Positions 30,946-42,276 of a DNA stretch of 64,000 nt are shown here, piece by piece. Below the pieces are notes generated by a model. The model did not search any database, was not told where the DNA came from, and was given only the letters and a program-made list of their open reading frames with translations. Source of the stretch: Cryptomeria japonica. Its lineage: Eukaryota > Streptophyta > Pinopsida > Cupressales > Cupressaceae. Numbering within the stretch: the first letter of the stretch is position 1; the number at the start of each line of letters is the position of its first letter. The stretch spans positions 142,633,349 to 142,697,348 of the forward strand of contig NC_081410.1 of the NCBI RefSeq assembly GCF_030272615.1, read 5' to 3'. Both the position numbers and the translations under genes were made by a program.

Positions 30946-33903
30946 CTAAGGGGGTGCAGAGGGCATCCCTGAGGAAGAAGGCGCCGGTGGTGGTGTAGCG
31001 GTGGATGCCATTCGCCCACGGAGTTCGTACACTTGCTCCGTTCTCCGCTTCAGGTCTCGTTCCGCCACCATCTGCCGCCTCATGGCAGTCTTTACCATAT
31101 AGGCTGCCTCCAACACCTCCTTATCCTTCTTGTCCACGCTCTCCAGTGCACTGACCAATTGAGTCTCCAACTGCGCTCTGGATGCCCTTTCCTCTTCCGG
31201 CTGTATCAGCAAGGCAGACTTCTCTGCTACTAAAGTGTCCATTGCTGTCTGAGTCTGTGCCACGGTAGCCTCCAGCTCGCGAAACCTGGCAGTCAGCTCC
31301 TCCCGAATTGTCACTACTGCTACGCACAAGGCCTTAACTGTGGATGTCGTCTGTTGTGTCCTCCGAAGCTCAAGATAACCTTCGCGGAAGGCCTGCTCCA
31401 CCTCTCTCAACAACGACTGCATCTGGGTCTCGCCAACCCCCTCACTGAGGCGCCAAGCCTCCAGCATCGCCAGGTTCTCCGTCTCAGGCCATCCGACACA
31501 CTCAAAACACCTCGCAAACTCCTCTCTGCATCCAGTGCGGGCAAAGGTCACCAATCTCTCCATCCGCTCAACCATGGCGGCATCCGCCTGGAGTGTGACA
31601 GATGACACAAGTCTCTGTGCTCCCAGAGTCATCTCGGCAATGAATTGCTCCAACTCTCTTTTACCCTGGTGTACTCCCACAAGCATCCCCTCCTCTCTGT
31701 AAGGACTGGTTACTACATCCGCAGGGGGTGATGCAGCCCTTTGAAGCGCCCTACTACTCGGAGAACTCCCCTCCTCGAGATCAATGATATCCAAGGAATG
31801 CATGGCCCTGCCTGGAGATAAAGCGGCCTCCCCCACTGGTGCCATGGGTGCAAGCTGGTAACGGCTCAACCAGGCATTGAGGTCATCATGGAGAGCGCTT
31901 GCTTCCATCATTGCTTCTTGCATATAACCTGGCACACTTGGCACATCCTGACTTGGCACATCCGACACTTCATGCACAACCTGCTCCATGGGAGCCCCTG
32001 CACTCGCCGAGATACCCAGCCCATCTTGAACGGTCGCCACTCCAGAGTCTATCCCTGCTGTGGGTGGTGTCATAGCTATGGTCACGCGAGGCTGCCCAAA
32101 GCTAGGTACTGGCACCGTGGTGACTACGCTGACAGTCCCGAATGACCGCGGCACTGCCAACTGACAAGTCTGCGGTAGGCGTGCTGGTGTAAAGTGAACC
32201 TGGTGCGATGCTAAAACGGACCCTTCTGCACCTGTCGATTCCACTACCCCTTCTTTAGGCAACTGGTCACTCCCTCTTTCAAGCAACTGAAAGCTCCCTC
32301 CGCTCACCTAGGAGGTGTCTGCAGATTCCTCCCTGCCGCTATCAGCATCTTCCTCTGCGTCAGACTCTTCTGTGTCGGATTTTGTTTCTGACATGGCAGG
32401 CTTCTTCCTTTTTGTGTCAAGTCGTGCCTCCGTGCCATGTGCCAAGACGTCCAAGTGCGACCAGTAGAATATGGGCGGCTGGTCCGGTGCAACACGACCT
32501 TGTGGCTCCAATGGCTGTGAGCTTGGGGTGATCTGTGTGCGGACTGCATCGAGGAATAACCCAATGGCGTGATGTGGCATGTAAAATTTCTTGTACTGTA
32601 GCGTCAAGAACTCATCCATCCTATCCACCAACAGTGATGCCCAATCATACACCACCCCATTGTGCAGCCCATTCATCAACACTATCTGTGCGATAGCTAT
32701 GTCAAATGCGCGGCTGGAACCTGTGAGGCGACTCTTCACCACGGACAACAGGCATCGCCATACTCCTTTGGCCAAAAATGTTTTCTTTACCCCTCGACTC
32801 TTGCCTGCACTTTTGAGGCTGTCTTTTTCTCCCTGGGTGAGGTTATCGCGCAACATCAACTGGAGCAATGCGGTACGGTTTTCTGGAGAGATTTTCTGTG
32901 AAGTGTCGATTTTTTTCCCTTTCAACCCCAGTATGCCAAACACCTTGCTGAACTCACTTGCCGTGAAAGAAATGGTTATCCGCTGGTGCTAATAGTCAAA
33001 TACAAACTGGTGGTTGTGTCTATCATAACTGCCAATCATGGCATGCAAAACCACCTCAAAATCCTTTATGTAGAAAACTGGCATCTGGACGGCCCAGTGT
33101 ACCTGTGACCTGTCGCCCATGAATCTTGGAAGCTTCTGTCTCTTTGGAGTGTTTTGGTTGTGTGCCATTGCTTTTATCTGGAAGGTGTTATGTGCTGCTT
33201 GGGAGGTGTTATGTGCTGCCTGGAAGGTGTTATGTGCCGCTTGGGAGGTACTGTATCCGTATGACTAGATTGGATCGTTTGGCTCCGCATGTGAGCTTTC
33301 TACGCGTCCCCCTCTGTCCTCTGCACCTTGGTCACCCTCACTCCTATAGTCCCTCGTTCCTGGGGTTTTTGGCTTCGACCCTCCTATTTTTGATTGCTCC
33401 GCAAGAGACAAATTCCCAATTCTACATAGGTTATTGTCAAAGAGTTCAACGACCTCACCTTGCAAGTCCCGTACAACCTCTTCGTCAAGGTCAGATTGCT
33501 CCAACGGATTGCTCTCAGACTGAGTTCCACTTTCTTCACTCAACATTGAGTGAGCGGCCTGGTCGGCGAGATCTTCCCCCGCTACGTTCGGTAGTGGTAG
33601 GTTGCTCGCAACCTCTACCAACTAGTTCCACATACACGGTTTTTGCGTCTCCCGACTACGGCTTTGACTCACACTCCGACTCTTGCTCTGCCTTTCTGGA
33701 CTCTTTGGGCCTTCAACAATCTTCCTCAGCCAACGTCTCTGTTCGTTTTGTTCTCTGATACGTAGGGATCTCCCTACCGACCCCTCGCCTACCTCTCCAT
33801 TGGTATCATTACACTGTCGGTCTTTGTTGAGACGTAGGGGCATTAATTGCCAGAGGTACGATGTCTGCTCGTATCCCTCTCTTCGTCTTCCCTATGGCTC
33901 CAT
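30946..33903 (-). pseudogene. Family B retroelement ORF, copy B2: 986 codons, five TAG stops
   Basis: One uninterrupted frame from ATG at 33901-33903 (MEP-GRRREGYEQ) to the TAG at 30946-30948, with no frameshift. It is broken only by TAG codons at 33892-33894, 33622-33624, 33265-33267, 32989-32991 and 32308-32310. Order: Arg/Ser-rich N-terminal part; three heptads QAAHNT(S/F); MAHNQNTPKRQKLPRF at 33168; ITISFTASEFSKVFGILG (about 32979-32925); WRCLLSVVKSRLTGSSRAFD; VYDWASLLVDRMDEFL (about 32652); FYMPHHAIGLFLDAVR. An acidic Ser/Pro-rich linker and a long helical tail (31650-30990) end in SSSGMPSAPP. No RT or integrase. Function unknown; recent, because nothing but stops has accumulated. Confidence 0.8.
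33176..33250 (-). repeat. 21-bp in-frame tandem repeat in B2
   Basis: Three and a half copies of GGAAGGTGTTATGTGCTGCTT (plus strand), 21 bp each. Read on the minus strand in the B2 frame they give alternating SQAAHNT and FQAAHNT heptads. Length in multiples of three keeps the B2 frame open. Confidence 0.85.
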
Positions 33904-34758
33904 TCAATTAAGAAGAGGGAATTGGAGGAACCATCCATAAGATCAAAGAAGACAAAAAGTCAATGGATCAATATCTAATAGCAGAATTAATAAGGGTGAA
34001 AATTAGCAGACTTTGATATTTACAAGGGCAAGACTCAGGGCAATCCCAAAAGGGGACATTACAGAATTACACTTACAATCAATTCAGTTTGCCGGAACTT
34101 TCAAGAACAACAGCAATAATATTATTAGAGATATGGCAAATCTACAGCAATCAGAATTATAGTTCCTAGCTGGTAAGAGAACCACCTTATCTTCAAACCA
34201 ATAGGCATTGTAGGACCTGCCTAAACAACAAATCAGCGAAGTCCAAATATTTAAGGGTTGGCAATATTAAGTGGTTTGGTTGTGTCTTTGTGTGTGGTCT
34301 CCTTTTAAAAAAATGTCATCTTGAGGATGTGCCAAATTTGACGTTTAAGCATGTGCAAAATAACACAAAGACAAGATAGAACATCAATGAAGATTTACAC
34401 AAATTACATGCTTTCCCTGTTATTTTTGTTCTGTCTAGAAATATGTGCAACCGGGCTAACTTTCTTTAATTTTCCCTTGGGTTGTGGGTGCCCCATGCGT
34501 AAGGCATCTTCTAGGAGCCACAAAAAAAAGCTTTTCTTGTAGCTCTGTTTATGGAATAAAAAGAAAAAAATTTTAGGAGTAGAGTCTTGTTGTGCACAAC
34601 AGTTAAAGAAAGTGAACACAATAAACAGATTTTCCACTGGGATTGTAGATTGTGCAAATATTGGAGGGGAATTAGAAACCTCTATACAGTTTAAATTTTC
34701 TTCTGCCATGCTATTTTGATGATTATTTAAATGTTTGCAACGTACATTTGTGTCTCAG
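33904..34758. other. DNA between B2 and the first visible LARP6 exon
   Basis: About 850 bp with no coding signal. I looked for the exon that should precede 34759 (start of the La motif) and did not find it on the plus strand. Consistent with the 3' part of an intron, ending TTGTGTCTCAG at 34758. Confidence 0.5.
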
Positions 34759-36516
34759 TTCCTATTCCAGTTATTGCATCTTTCAAGAAGGTCAGAAGTC
34801 TTGTTACCAACTATGCGTTGGTCACGGCTGCACTGAGAACCTCTTCACAATTGGTAAGTTCTTGTAGTGAGCATTTAGTGATGGCATTCATTATCAAAAG
34901 AGATTCAGAAGACAAGTGCATGTCAAGCTTTTCTGTGGTGGATTTATTTGTTATGCCTGGTAATTTTGGAAGGTGATAAGTGAAGATGGGAAGAAAGTCA
35001 AGCGAGCATCCCCAATGTCTGATGCAGGAATTGAAGAATTGCAGGTAATTTTCATCTCTTCTTCTGAAGATGAAAATGAAGAGGGAACTATATTTAGTTG
35101 TTTCATTTTACATAATGTAGATAACTCTATGCTCTTCCAATTTGCAGTCACGCACAGTTGTTGCAGAAAATTTGCCAGAAAATCATAGTAATGAAAATAT
35201 TGTGAAAGTTTTTGCTACAGTTGGCACGTATGTATTGAAAGTTTTCTTTTTGTCTCTACACTAGTTTCCAAAGCTTCATGATCTAGAGATTACATGGTGT
35301 AATCGCTGTTCTGCATAAACTAATGTTCAATTTTGTGGTTTGGTGTATTCAACAGTGTAAAGATGGTACATATTTGCCACCCTCAGGCAGTTGAGCCTTC
35401 AAGTCCACTGGGCACAAGATTTACCAAGACTGATATGCTTGTCAGCAACAAGGTATTGTTGTAATGAACTACATTTTGGGTTTAAAAGGTTAGAGATGTA
35501 AATTAAATCTCATCTGGTACGCTAAGTTTAAAATTCTCCATATCAGTACTATATAGGAACCTCTTGAGTCACAGTTTAGTATCTAGGAGAAATAATAACT
35601 GTACAAGTTCTGTTTATTTGAATGCATCTGTCTTTGCTCTGACTCATTTTTCGATCTCTAGCTGCATGCCCTTGTGGAATATGAATCAGTTGAACAAGCT
35701 GAAAAAGCAGTAAGTTATAGTATACAAACTTTTTCCTTTTGTTTCTGCTTTAGACGGTTAACAAAATTTATATCCCCACTGTTAACTTTTCTCTTTTGAG
35801 TTTAGTATCATTGTGGTGATCATACCAGGTTGCAGAACTAAATGATGAAAGGAACTGGAGAAGTGGTCTTCGAGTGCGATTGCTACTCCGGCGAACGGTA
35901 TTCAAATTTCTTTGATAATGGTTGTAACACCACTTTTCATTCATGCATATTCAATGCTTTGAAAGTAAGCTGCATTCAACTATTAAGGATATATGATCTA
36001 GTGTACTGTCTTATGAGCAAATGAGTGCCTTTCAGGGAAAGCCTGTAAATCAGTCTAGAGGGCGAAAAGTGGGATCTGATAACATGGATGGTATTGGTGA
36101 AGAGGAGGAGGTATCTACATCAGAAACAGTCAATGACAAACATTTAGAAGACTGTCCACAGCATGCTGATTTTGTGGTGTGTTACTGTCTCTTAATTGTC
36201 CTCTGTTGTTTTAGCAGTTGATCTTCTTGTTGCATAGAAAAATACTGGTGTTTATTTAGGCATTTTCTTTCAGGGTGAGGAACAGTACTCCACTGATAAG
36301 GAGGGAGGAAAAAAAGGCAGAGGACGAGGACGAGGAAGAGGCCATGGGCGTAGTCAGTATCATAATGGACGTAGCTATACAGTTGGACTACCACAGTCCG
36401 CAAATTCTACTATCAGTGAACTACAAGGCAAGCAACCTCCTGGACCAAGAATGCCAGATGGAACACGAGGCTTCACCATGGGTCGGGGCAAGCCACTTTA
36501 TGTTACTACAGTTTAG
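34759..36516 (+). CDS. LARP6: La-related protein 6, C-terminal exons
   Basis: Exons: 34759-34853, 34973-35044, 35148-35227, 35356-35452, 35662-35709, 35829-35897, 36036-36176, 36274-36516. All introns are GT-AG and 97-209 bp; joined they read 280 residues without a stop. Order: the end of the La motif (VPIPVIASFKKVRSLV, ALVTAALRTSSQL), an RRM (RTVVAENLPEN as RNP2-like, KLHALVEYESVEQAEKAVAEL as RNP1-like), LNDERNWRSGLRVRLLLR, an acidic stretch, GRGRGRGRGHGR, and the family's C-terminal box GPRMPDGTRGFTMGRGKP. The family binds RNA through the La motif plus RRM. Plant LARP6 proteins run to several hundred residues, so the N-terminal half, including most of the La motif, is missing here. The first exon begins in mid-codon behind a good acceptor, so earlier exons lie outside the window or are lost. 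Confidence 0.9.
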
Positions 36517-36730
36517 GATGTTTGAATAATTGGGCTCTTTGAACTTCAAAGTTCATAAGTTAGGGACTGTAATCTGCAGTTTTTCATTTTCATACTGTTT
36601 AGTTCAAGACACACCTTATTGATATCCAATTTTTAAGCAGTAATAATCATATAAAGGTATTGTAATTCCAAAACCTTTAAGTATTTTGTACAATGTTATT
36701 AATATGAATATTTTGTACAAATAAAATTGC
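36517..36730 (+). terminator. LARP6 3' UTR and poly(A) signal
   Basis: AT-rich DNA after the stop codon, with AATAAA at 36720-36725. T-rich DNA follows (TTTCTTTTTGTTGG). Plant poly(A) signals are loose, so the exact end is uncertain. Confidence 0.5.
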
Positions 36731-36958
36731 TTTTGGTATTTCTTTTTGTTGGAAAAAGTCATGGAAAAATGCAAAATGCAAATAATAAGGATATACTATT
36801 TTGCTAACTGGTTGACATTCATTTCAGTCTTTAATAAATAGCATTGCTCTAATTTTGATTGACTATTTATTTTGAATGCTATTCAATTTTCAACTTTTTT
36901 ATGCATCTCATGCATAGTGTTGTGTTTCAACAATATCACAGAATTAACTACATAGTTT

Positions 36959-37012
36959 TATGTACATCCTTTTTAAGTAGAAGTAACTATGTACATCCTT
37001 TTTAAGTAGAAG
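36959..37012. repeat. 29-bp tandem duplication
   Basis: TATGTACATCCTTTTTAAGT plus AGAAG occurs at 36959-36983 and again, identical, at 36988-37012, separated by TAAC. Confidence 0.9.
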
Positions 37013-37266
37013 TTTGCAGTTTGAGTTTTTCAGTATTATATTGCATGTTGTAGCTGCACTCAAATTCTTTAATTGTTTCCATTTTTCATGACCCCATAAA
37101 AAAATACTGCCTCTTATCTTTGATTTTTTGCATTATAAGTTTTGGGAGTCTTTTTAATTCAACTGCATGGTTGGTTCTCATAATTTCAGTTATGATATGG
37201 GACTCCGAGTTTATGTTTTCTCATTAATAGTTGAATGTAAGATTTTTTGTAGAAATATGAAGCTGT

Positions 37267-37331
37267 ATATTTCTTGGGCCTCTAATACCCAAGGAAAGAT
37301 ATTTTCTTGGGCCTCTAATAGCTAAGGTAAG
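37267..37331. repeat. Short tandem duplication
   Basis: Two adjacent copies of a ~32-bp unit with the core TTCTTGGGCCTCTAATA followed by (C/G)C(C/T)AAGG. Confidence 0.8.
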
Positions 37332-37629
37332 AGTTAATATGTTTATTTCCCATGTCCATGTCCATTGATGGACATAACTTGGATGATTTTTTTTGCATTA
37401 CAAATGTAATATCAATCATGCTACATTGTGCCTTCACGTGGCCAAGGTGTCATGGTATAGCATTTGATAGACTTAACCAATGCTCTAAGAATGGCAACAC
37501 GTGAGGAAGACTATCAAGATTGACTGAAAAGATGATCTCGTTGGATCTTAGTCACCAAGCCATTCTTTTCGCGTTTGAGAGTTTGACAAGATGGAAAACA
37601 TTTCACCCTAGAGTTTGAACTTCAGAGGT

Positions 37630-37820
37630 ATGGAATGATTCTTATATTTTTAAGTATATATTATATTATATATTTCTATGTATATTAAGAAGGATAAGCA
37701 CTTGCCGCATGTATTAACATAGTTAAGCTTTGAACAAGGACAAGAACTCTTCCATATCATCATATCATAAAATATTGAATTTGTATTTTATTGGAAGTGA
37801 CTCCCCGGCCGCCCAAAGTG
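37630..37820 (+). repeat. Fragment of a Gypsy LTR
   Basis: Shares ordered blocks with the LTR at 52618-52880: AAGGATAAGCACTTG, AAGGACAAGAACTCTTCC, CATATCATCATATCATAAA, and TTATTGGAAGTGACTCCCC. It lies directly before the MITE. No internal Gypsy sequence is attached. Confidence 0.5.
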
Positions 37821-37860
37821 ATCTGCTATATTTCTGATTTTTCAATTTTTTTTAAGAAAT

Positions 37861-38322
37861 AGGGGAAGAGCACCAATAGATAACATAGTTCTAATAACCG
37901 TCACCTTATTCTCATGTTGACCCCCCAATAGCCATCATAGTGAAAACACCATTAATAAATTTGTTTTGTACCAATAGTCGATCATTATTTGTAATTTTTT
38001 GTTCATAATTGGTCCATTTGTGCACCACTATTGGAACATTTGTGCACCTATTGGGACATTTGTCAACAAGTACTAGCGATGACAGTTATTGGAACATCTT
38101 TAGTTAGGTATCAGGTGACACTTTGAAATGTGTACTTTTTGACCTTTGTGTGCACAACTGATTCCACAACGTGCATCGTTACTACCCAGAAGCCAAATCA
38201 ATAGCTATAAGCAGTTAAGTCGCATACGAAGACAACTAAAAAAAAAAGTCAAAATCCGATGTACCGTTTAGGACCTGTGGGTGTGTGAAGTTAGCTATGA
38301 CGGCTATTGGTGCTCTTCCCCT
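37861..38322. mobile_element. MITE with TA target duplication
   Basis: A ~460-bp non-coding element. Left end AGGGGAAGAGCACCAATAG (37861-37879) is the exact reverse complement of CTATTGGTGCTCTTCCCCT (38304-38322). A further CATAG/CTATG pair extends the match inward after a 4-base mismatch. If the outermost TA is the duplicated target, the terminal repeats are GGGGAAGAGCACCAATAG (18 bp), as in Tc1/mariner-type MITEs. It has no ORF, so it would need a transposase supplied elsewhere. The interior has ATTTGTGCACC-type repeats near 38020-38060. Confidence 0.85.
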
Positions 38323-38869
38323 ATCATAATAAGTGGTGTTAGAGCTACAATTTGGGCCAATTTTTTTGTTTCCACCATAACTTCCAAATTATTGTGGAAT
38401 TTAGATTTGATTTTTTTGGGGTTTTGAGGTATATATTAGATGAACTCTCAAAATTAAATTTAGACTTTGAAGGTTTCTTATTGATATCTTATGTTTTTTA
38501 ATCAATTTGCTCTATATAAGTAACAATTTTTTAGATACTTTAACAAAAACAATAGTTTGGAAAGCTTATGAAAAATTAAATAAGGTTAGTTCTTTGTAAT
38601 TTATTGAATTATAAATTAAATATATTCTTTTATTTAGTGGTCAAAATTTATTTAACTTTCATTGAATTTGCTTTATAAGTTGCAATTTTAGGATTAAAAA
38701 ATAAACAAAAAATTACATTTGTGTAAAGCTTATCAAAACCATAGGGAAAAAATGCCAAAACTGGGACACAAACCCTAACCAACCATTTGTGATTCTTTGA
38801 GACTTTTTGTAGCTTCCAAATCTTCTTGAATAAGGCAGTTGTGGAGAATCCATCACCTCTTGGATGACC

Positions 38870-40640
38870 TAAGAATGATCACCCCACAGTTTTAGCTTAC
38901 ATTTGAGTCCTAGTAGAAGGTCCTTGTGCCTTAATTGACACCTTTTTACCTTGATCAAAAGCATTGCCAACAACATCAACATCGGTCCCAACAATATCCT
39001 CTTGATCCTCTGTAAGCTTGCCCTTTTTAAATTTATTACCCATCCACAGGGCCTGAGCTTTCTCATTAAGAATACAGAGAACCATAGAATTGTTTTGGGT
39101 AGCAGATTACGCTCACCACAATATTAAGATTTTTGGGAACCTTATTCATATTGTCTTCCAACAACATAATCCTCTTCTCATGATCCATTTTCATAGCCTT
39201 GACATTCTTGGCCACCTCTTCAACTAAGGCCAACATTTTCACTTTGTCCTTACTTAAACTCCAATTACCACCACTTTACATAGCATCAACCTTGTTAGGG
39301 AGGGAATTCATGCTCTCTTTAATAAGGCCAATTTCAGAGATGAACCAATTGGGCAGATTGACTTGTCACTCAGTAGACTATTTTACAAGCACTACGACAT
39401 CTTTAGTGGTAGTGGTCTCCATAGGGTTCACTTTAGGGCATGCCTCCTCAACAACCCCCAAAACCTAATTACCAGTTGAAAGATATAATAAATCTGGGCC
39501 CACTTTATCTTTGGTAGTGGCAACCTCAATACTTGAATCATCCCTTGCAGTCTGGTTCTCAAAAGTCACAACACCACTCTTCCCCATAGCTCCATCACCT
39601 TTCTTAGCTTTCTTCCCTACCTTCCCTTTCTTAGCAATCCTGGGTCTAGAAGATTCACCCAACTCCATGCTTTGAACATCCCTAATCTCCTTCCTTTTCC
39701 CCTCAAGCCTAGACATAGCCTTATTATCAAGATTAGGTATATGAGCCGAAACAGAGTTAATCTCCTCAACATCATCATCAATGGAAAAACCATTAGACCA
39801 CAAAATGTAAGATTTGGGGTGTAAATTTGAGCCTTAACCAGAGATTGACGACTTCCCTTTATCACCTAAATCAAGCCATTCTTTGTCCCAATCCAACTCC
39901 ATATCCTCTAAATCGGTGGACATGTCAGAGTAATAGACCCTAACATTCTTAGCAAATTCAATGCCATATTTGAATTGAGGGGTCTTAAGGTGGACAAAAA
40001 TTGACACAACATAGTCCATTATAAGCAAAATTAAACCCTCATGAAGCACATGAGAGGTGAAGTTCTACATATGATCATTAATGTTAGTAGTCAAAGAAGA
40101 TAAGAGATAAAAGGAAAATGACACTTGCCTCTTAAGTTGAAAATTATTATGCAAAATGAAGTGGTGCCCATATAGTCTGGTAAAACGACCATCAAGGGTG
40201 ACAAACCTCATTAAAACCTCAACAATTTTAGCCCAAAAGGGTTTGATAGTACCTCTATCATAGCTATTGGTTTTGGTCCTCTTCACCTTGTCAATTTCAT
40301 CATCTTCGAAGAAAGGGGCAATGACATCTTCAGATGCTTTATGATCTTTGAAAATCTTCCTACCTTTAGTTGAGAGACTAGTAACACATGCAATCAAGTC
40401 CTCAAAGATAACCAAATCAATTTTGACACTGATAGCATCACATTCTTACATCCTTTGATGAAAACTTTAGTGGCAAGCTAGATTAGAGCCATGTAGCTTT
40501 TGCATGTAAGGCATAATACCACCAGAAGAGAGTTTACTCCAAATTTTAGGGTCCTTTTGCCATTTATCACAGGACGTAAGCTCCATCCTATTCTTGTCCC
40601 CACCCATGATCTTCCAGGACCACCCAAGAAATGATTGAGC
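38870..40640 (-). pseudogene. Family C retroelement ORF, copy C1
   Basis: Homologous to C2. It can be followed from about 40640 (KIMGGDKNRMELTSCDKWQK) through IDLVIFEDLIACVTSLSTKG (about 40415), VEVLMRFVTLDGRFTRLYGH and HFILHNNFQLKRQVSF (about 40230-40110). After a stop, HEGLILLIMDYV (40049-40000), an acidic linker (SDMSTDLEDMELDWDKEW), basic residues (KKGKVGKKAKKGD near 39610) and a degraded helical tail (ISEIGLIKESMNSL, VEEVAKNVKAMKMDHEKR) reach about 38870. The C2 counterpart of the central block is VLMRYITLDGRFTKVYGYHF. Many stops and frameshifts. Function unknown. Confidence 0.7.
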
Positions 40641-40989
40641 AAGCTAACAATATGAACATCGATGCCTAAAACAAGGGAATTGTCAAAATTAACCAAAGAC
40701 CAAAGGATAAATAGGTTAAGAGTGCCAAAACTACCCATAATATGTGTGACTTCAATACTGAAGTGACAAGGGGTAATAATGACCGCATAAGGAAGCATCA
40801 CCTTATCAAGAAATGATTTCACAATCTTACAATACCAAAGGGGCGAGGGGACTTAGAAATCCCAACCACAACTTAGACCAAGAACCAAACCTAAGGCACC
40901 AAAGAAAATCATGCTACCCCAAAGGATAAACAACTTAGCAATTTCGAGCATCATTAAAAATTAAGGCTTTAACATCAAGGGGGAGGGGG

Positions 40990-41264
40990 TCATTAGCCCT
41001 TGACTAATGGGTCGAGTCCCTAGCAATACCAACATTGGCAAAGAAATCCACCACACGGTTGCCCTCCCAAAAAATATGAGATATAAAACAATCATTAAAA
41101 GACTCCAAAATAGCTATGTAATCATATATCAGCCTACATATAGTCTAGCTAGGCTCCTAAGCCCTCCTCAAGCAGTTGATAATGTTAAGGGAATCTCCCT
41201 CAATCCACGCCTTCTTATTATCTTGAGACTGGCCCAATTTGAGACCAAAATAGGTTGCACATAA
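40990..41264 (-). pseudogene. LINE-type RNase H domain fragment
   Basis: Minus-strand reading from 41264: CATYFGLKLGQSQDNKKAWI then EGDSLNIINCLRRA, ICRLIYDYIAILESF and ISHIFWEGNRVVDFFANVGI. This matches the pattern of the plant RNase H-like domain that follows reverse transcriptase in many LINEs (EGDS, then HxxREANxxADxLA). It is only about 90 residues. No LINE RT is seen upstream. Next to the C1 N-terminus. Confidence 0.65.
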
Positions 41265-42276
41265 AATATTTTTATTAATTTAGTGGTCAAAGTTTGGTCC
41301 AAATGTACACATTTAATTCTCACACCACATGCTTTCTTGCCTCATATATTTTAAAGTAAAAATATAATTTCAACCATGTCATATTTAGGATTAGAGAAAT
41401 TTCGTACACATACAAAATGTAAGGACCCATTTTATTTTCTACCAACCAAAATTGAGGAAAGAACACCACAAGCACAAAATTGAGGGTCCAAGAATTCCAC
41501 AAGGACATGAAACAACAATGCATTTCATTAAAGATAAATTGTTTGAACTAGTGGTGTTTCCAACTAATTGCTTGCTAATCCTTATGAGTAGCTACCTTCA
41601 ATGGTCAAGATTCTCATATCAGTGACCAACAAACACCAGATACTAACTTGTTCTCCTCTCACTTTAGGCTTTTCTAGACCTAGGGGGGTATTCCCTTGTT
41701 GCAAAAACTGAAATATTTATCTCTGCACACTGAGATATTGATTTGAGTAGAATTTATCACTTATTTATCAAGGTCTGATTGGACTACATCTTAGGTCAAC
41801 TAAATCCTTGATACTTTGTCTTTGATCGACACTTTGAGAACATGAAATAACACAAAAAAGGTAAACGTTGTTTTTCTTGATTTGAGAGTTAAGAATCTAG
41901 GCTTTGAATGAGAATAATATTCACAAGTCCGTGCCTATCTGGTATAATAGATTCATATCCTACACATAAGTGCCTTCTTTGTGAAAACACAACTTCTTAC
42001 TTAGAGGACTAATTATTAATATATCACTTGTATTACAACAATACATCCTTCAACACAATACACTTTCCCTAATATCCAAGAAGAAAATCATAAACTACAC
42101 ACGTCAAGTGTTTTTCATATAACTTAGTATGAATAGAAAGTTGCCGCACAAAATGCAAACAACTCACATGCACAATTTTAATCTGCAACTATGAAGGACA
42201 CATTGAATTTTCTTCATGATTACAAAACTTTCAACTAGATCAAGTATGATTACTATATGACTCACTTATTCAAAAT
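41265..42276. other. No recognisable feature
   Basis: About 1 kb of AT-rich DNA between the LINE fragment and the Copia LTR. No supported ORF or repeat. Confidence 0.4.

Noticed and set aside
33126-33758. 210-codon plus-strand frame
   Set aside because: It is the complement of the B2 frame, which aligns with B1 and carries the family motifs. The plus-strand frame has no family features.
30946-33903. B2 TAG codons as programmed readthrough
   Set aside because: TAGs elsewhere align with Gln in paralogues, and CAG is a methylation target. Decay explains them more simply; kept only as an alternative.
34351-34542. 63-codon plus-strand frame before LARP6 as its missing exon
   Set aside because: The translation has no La-motif residues and no acceptor/donor pair that would join it in phase to 34759.
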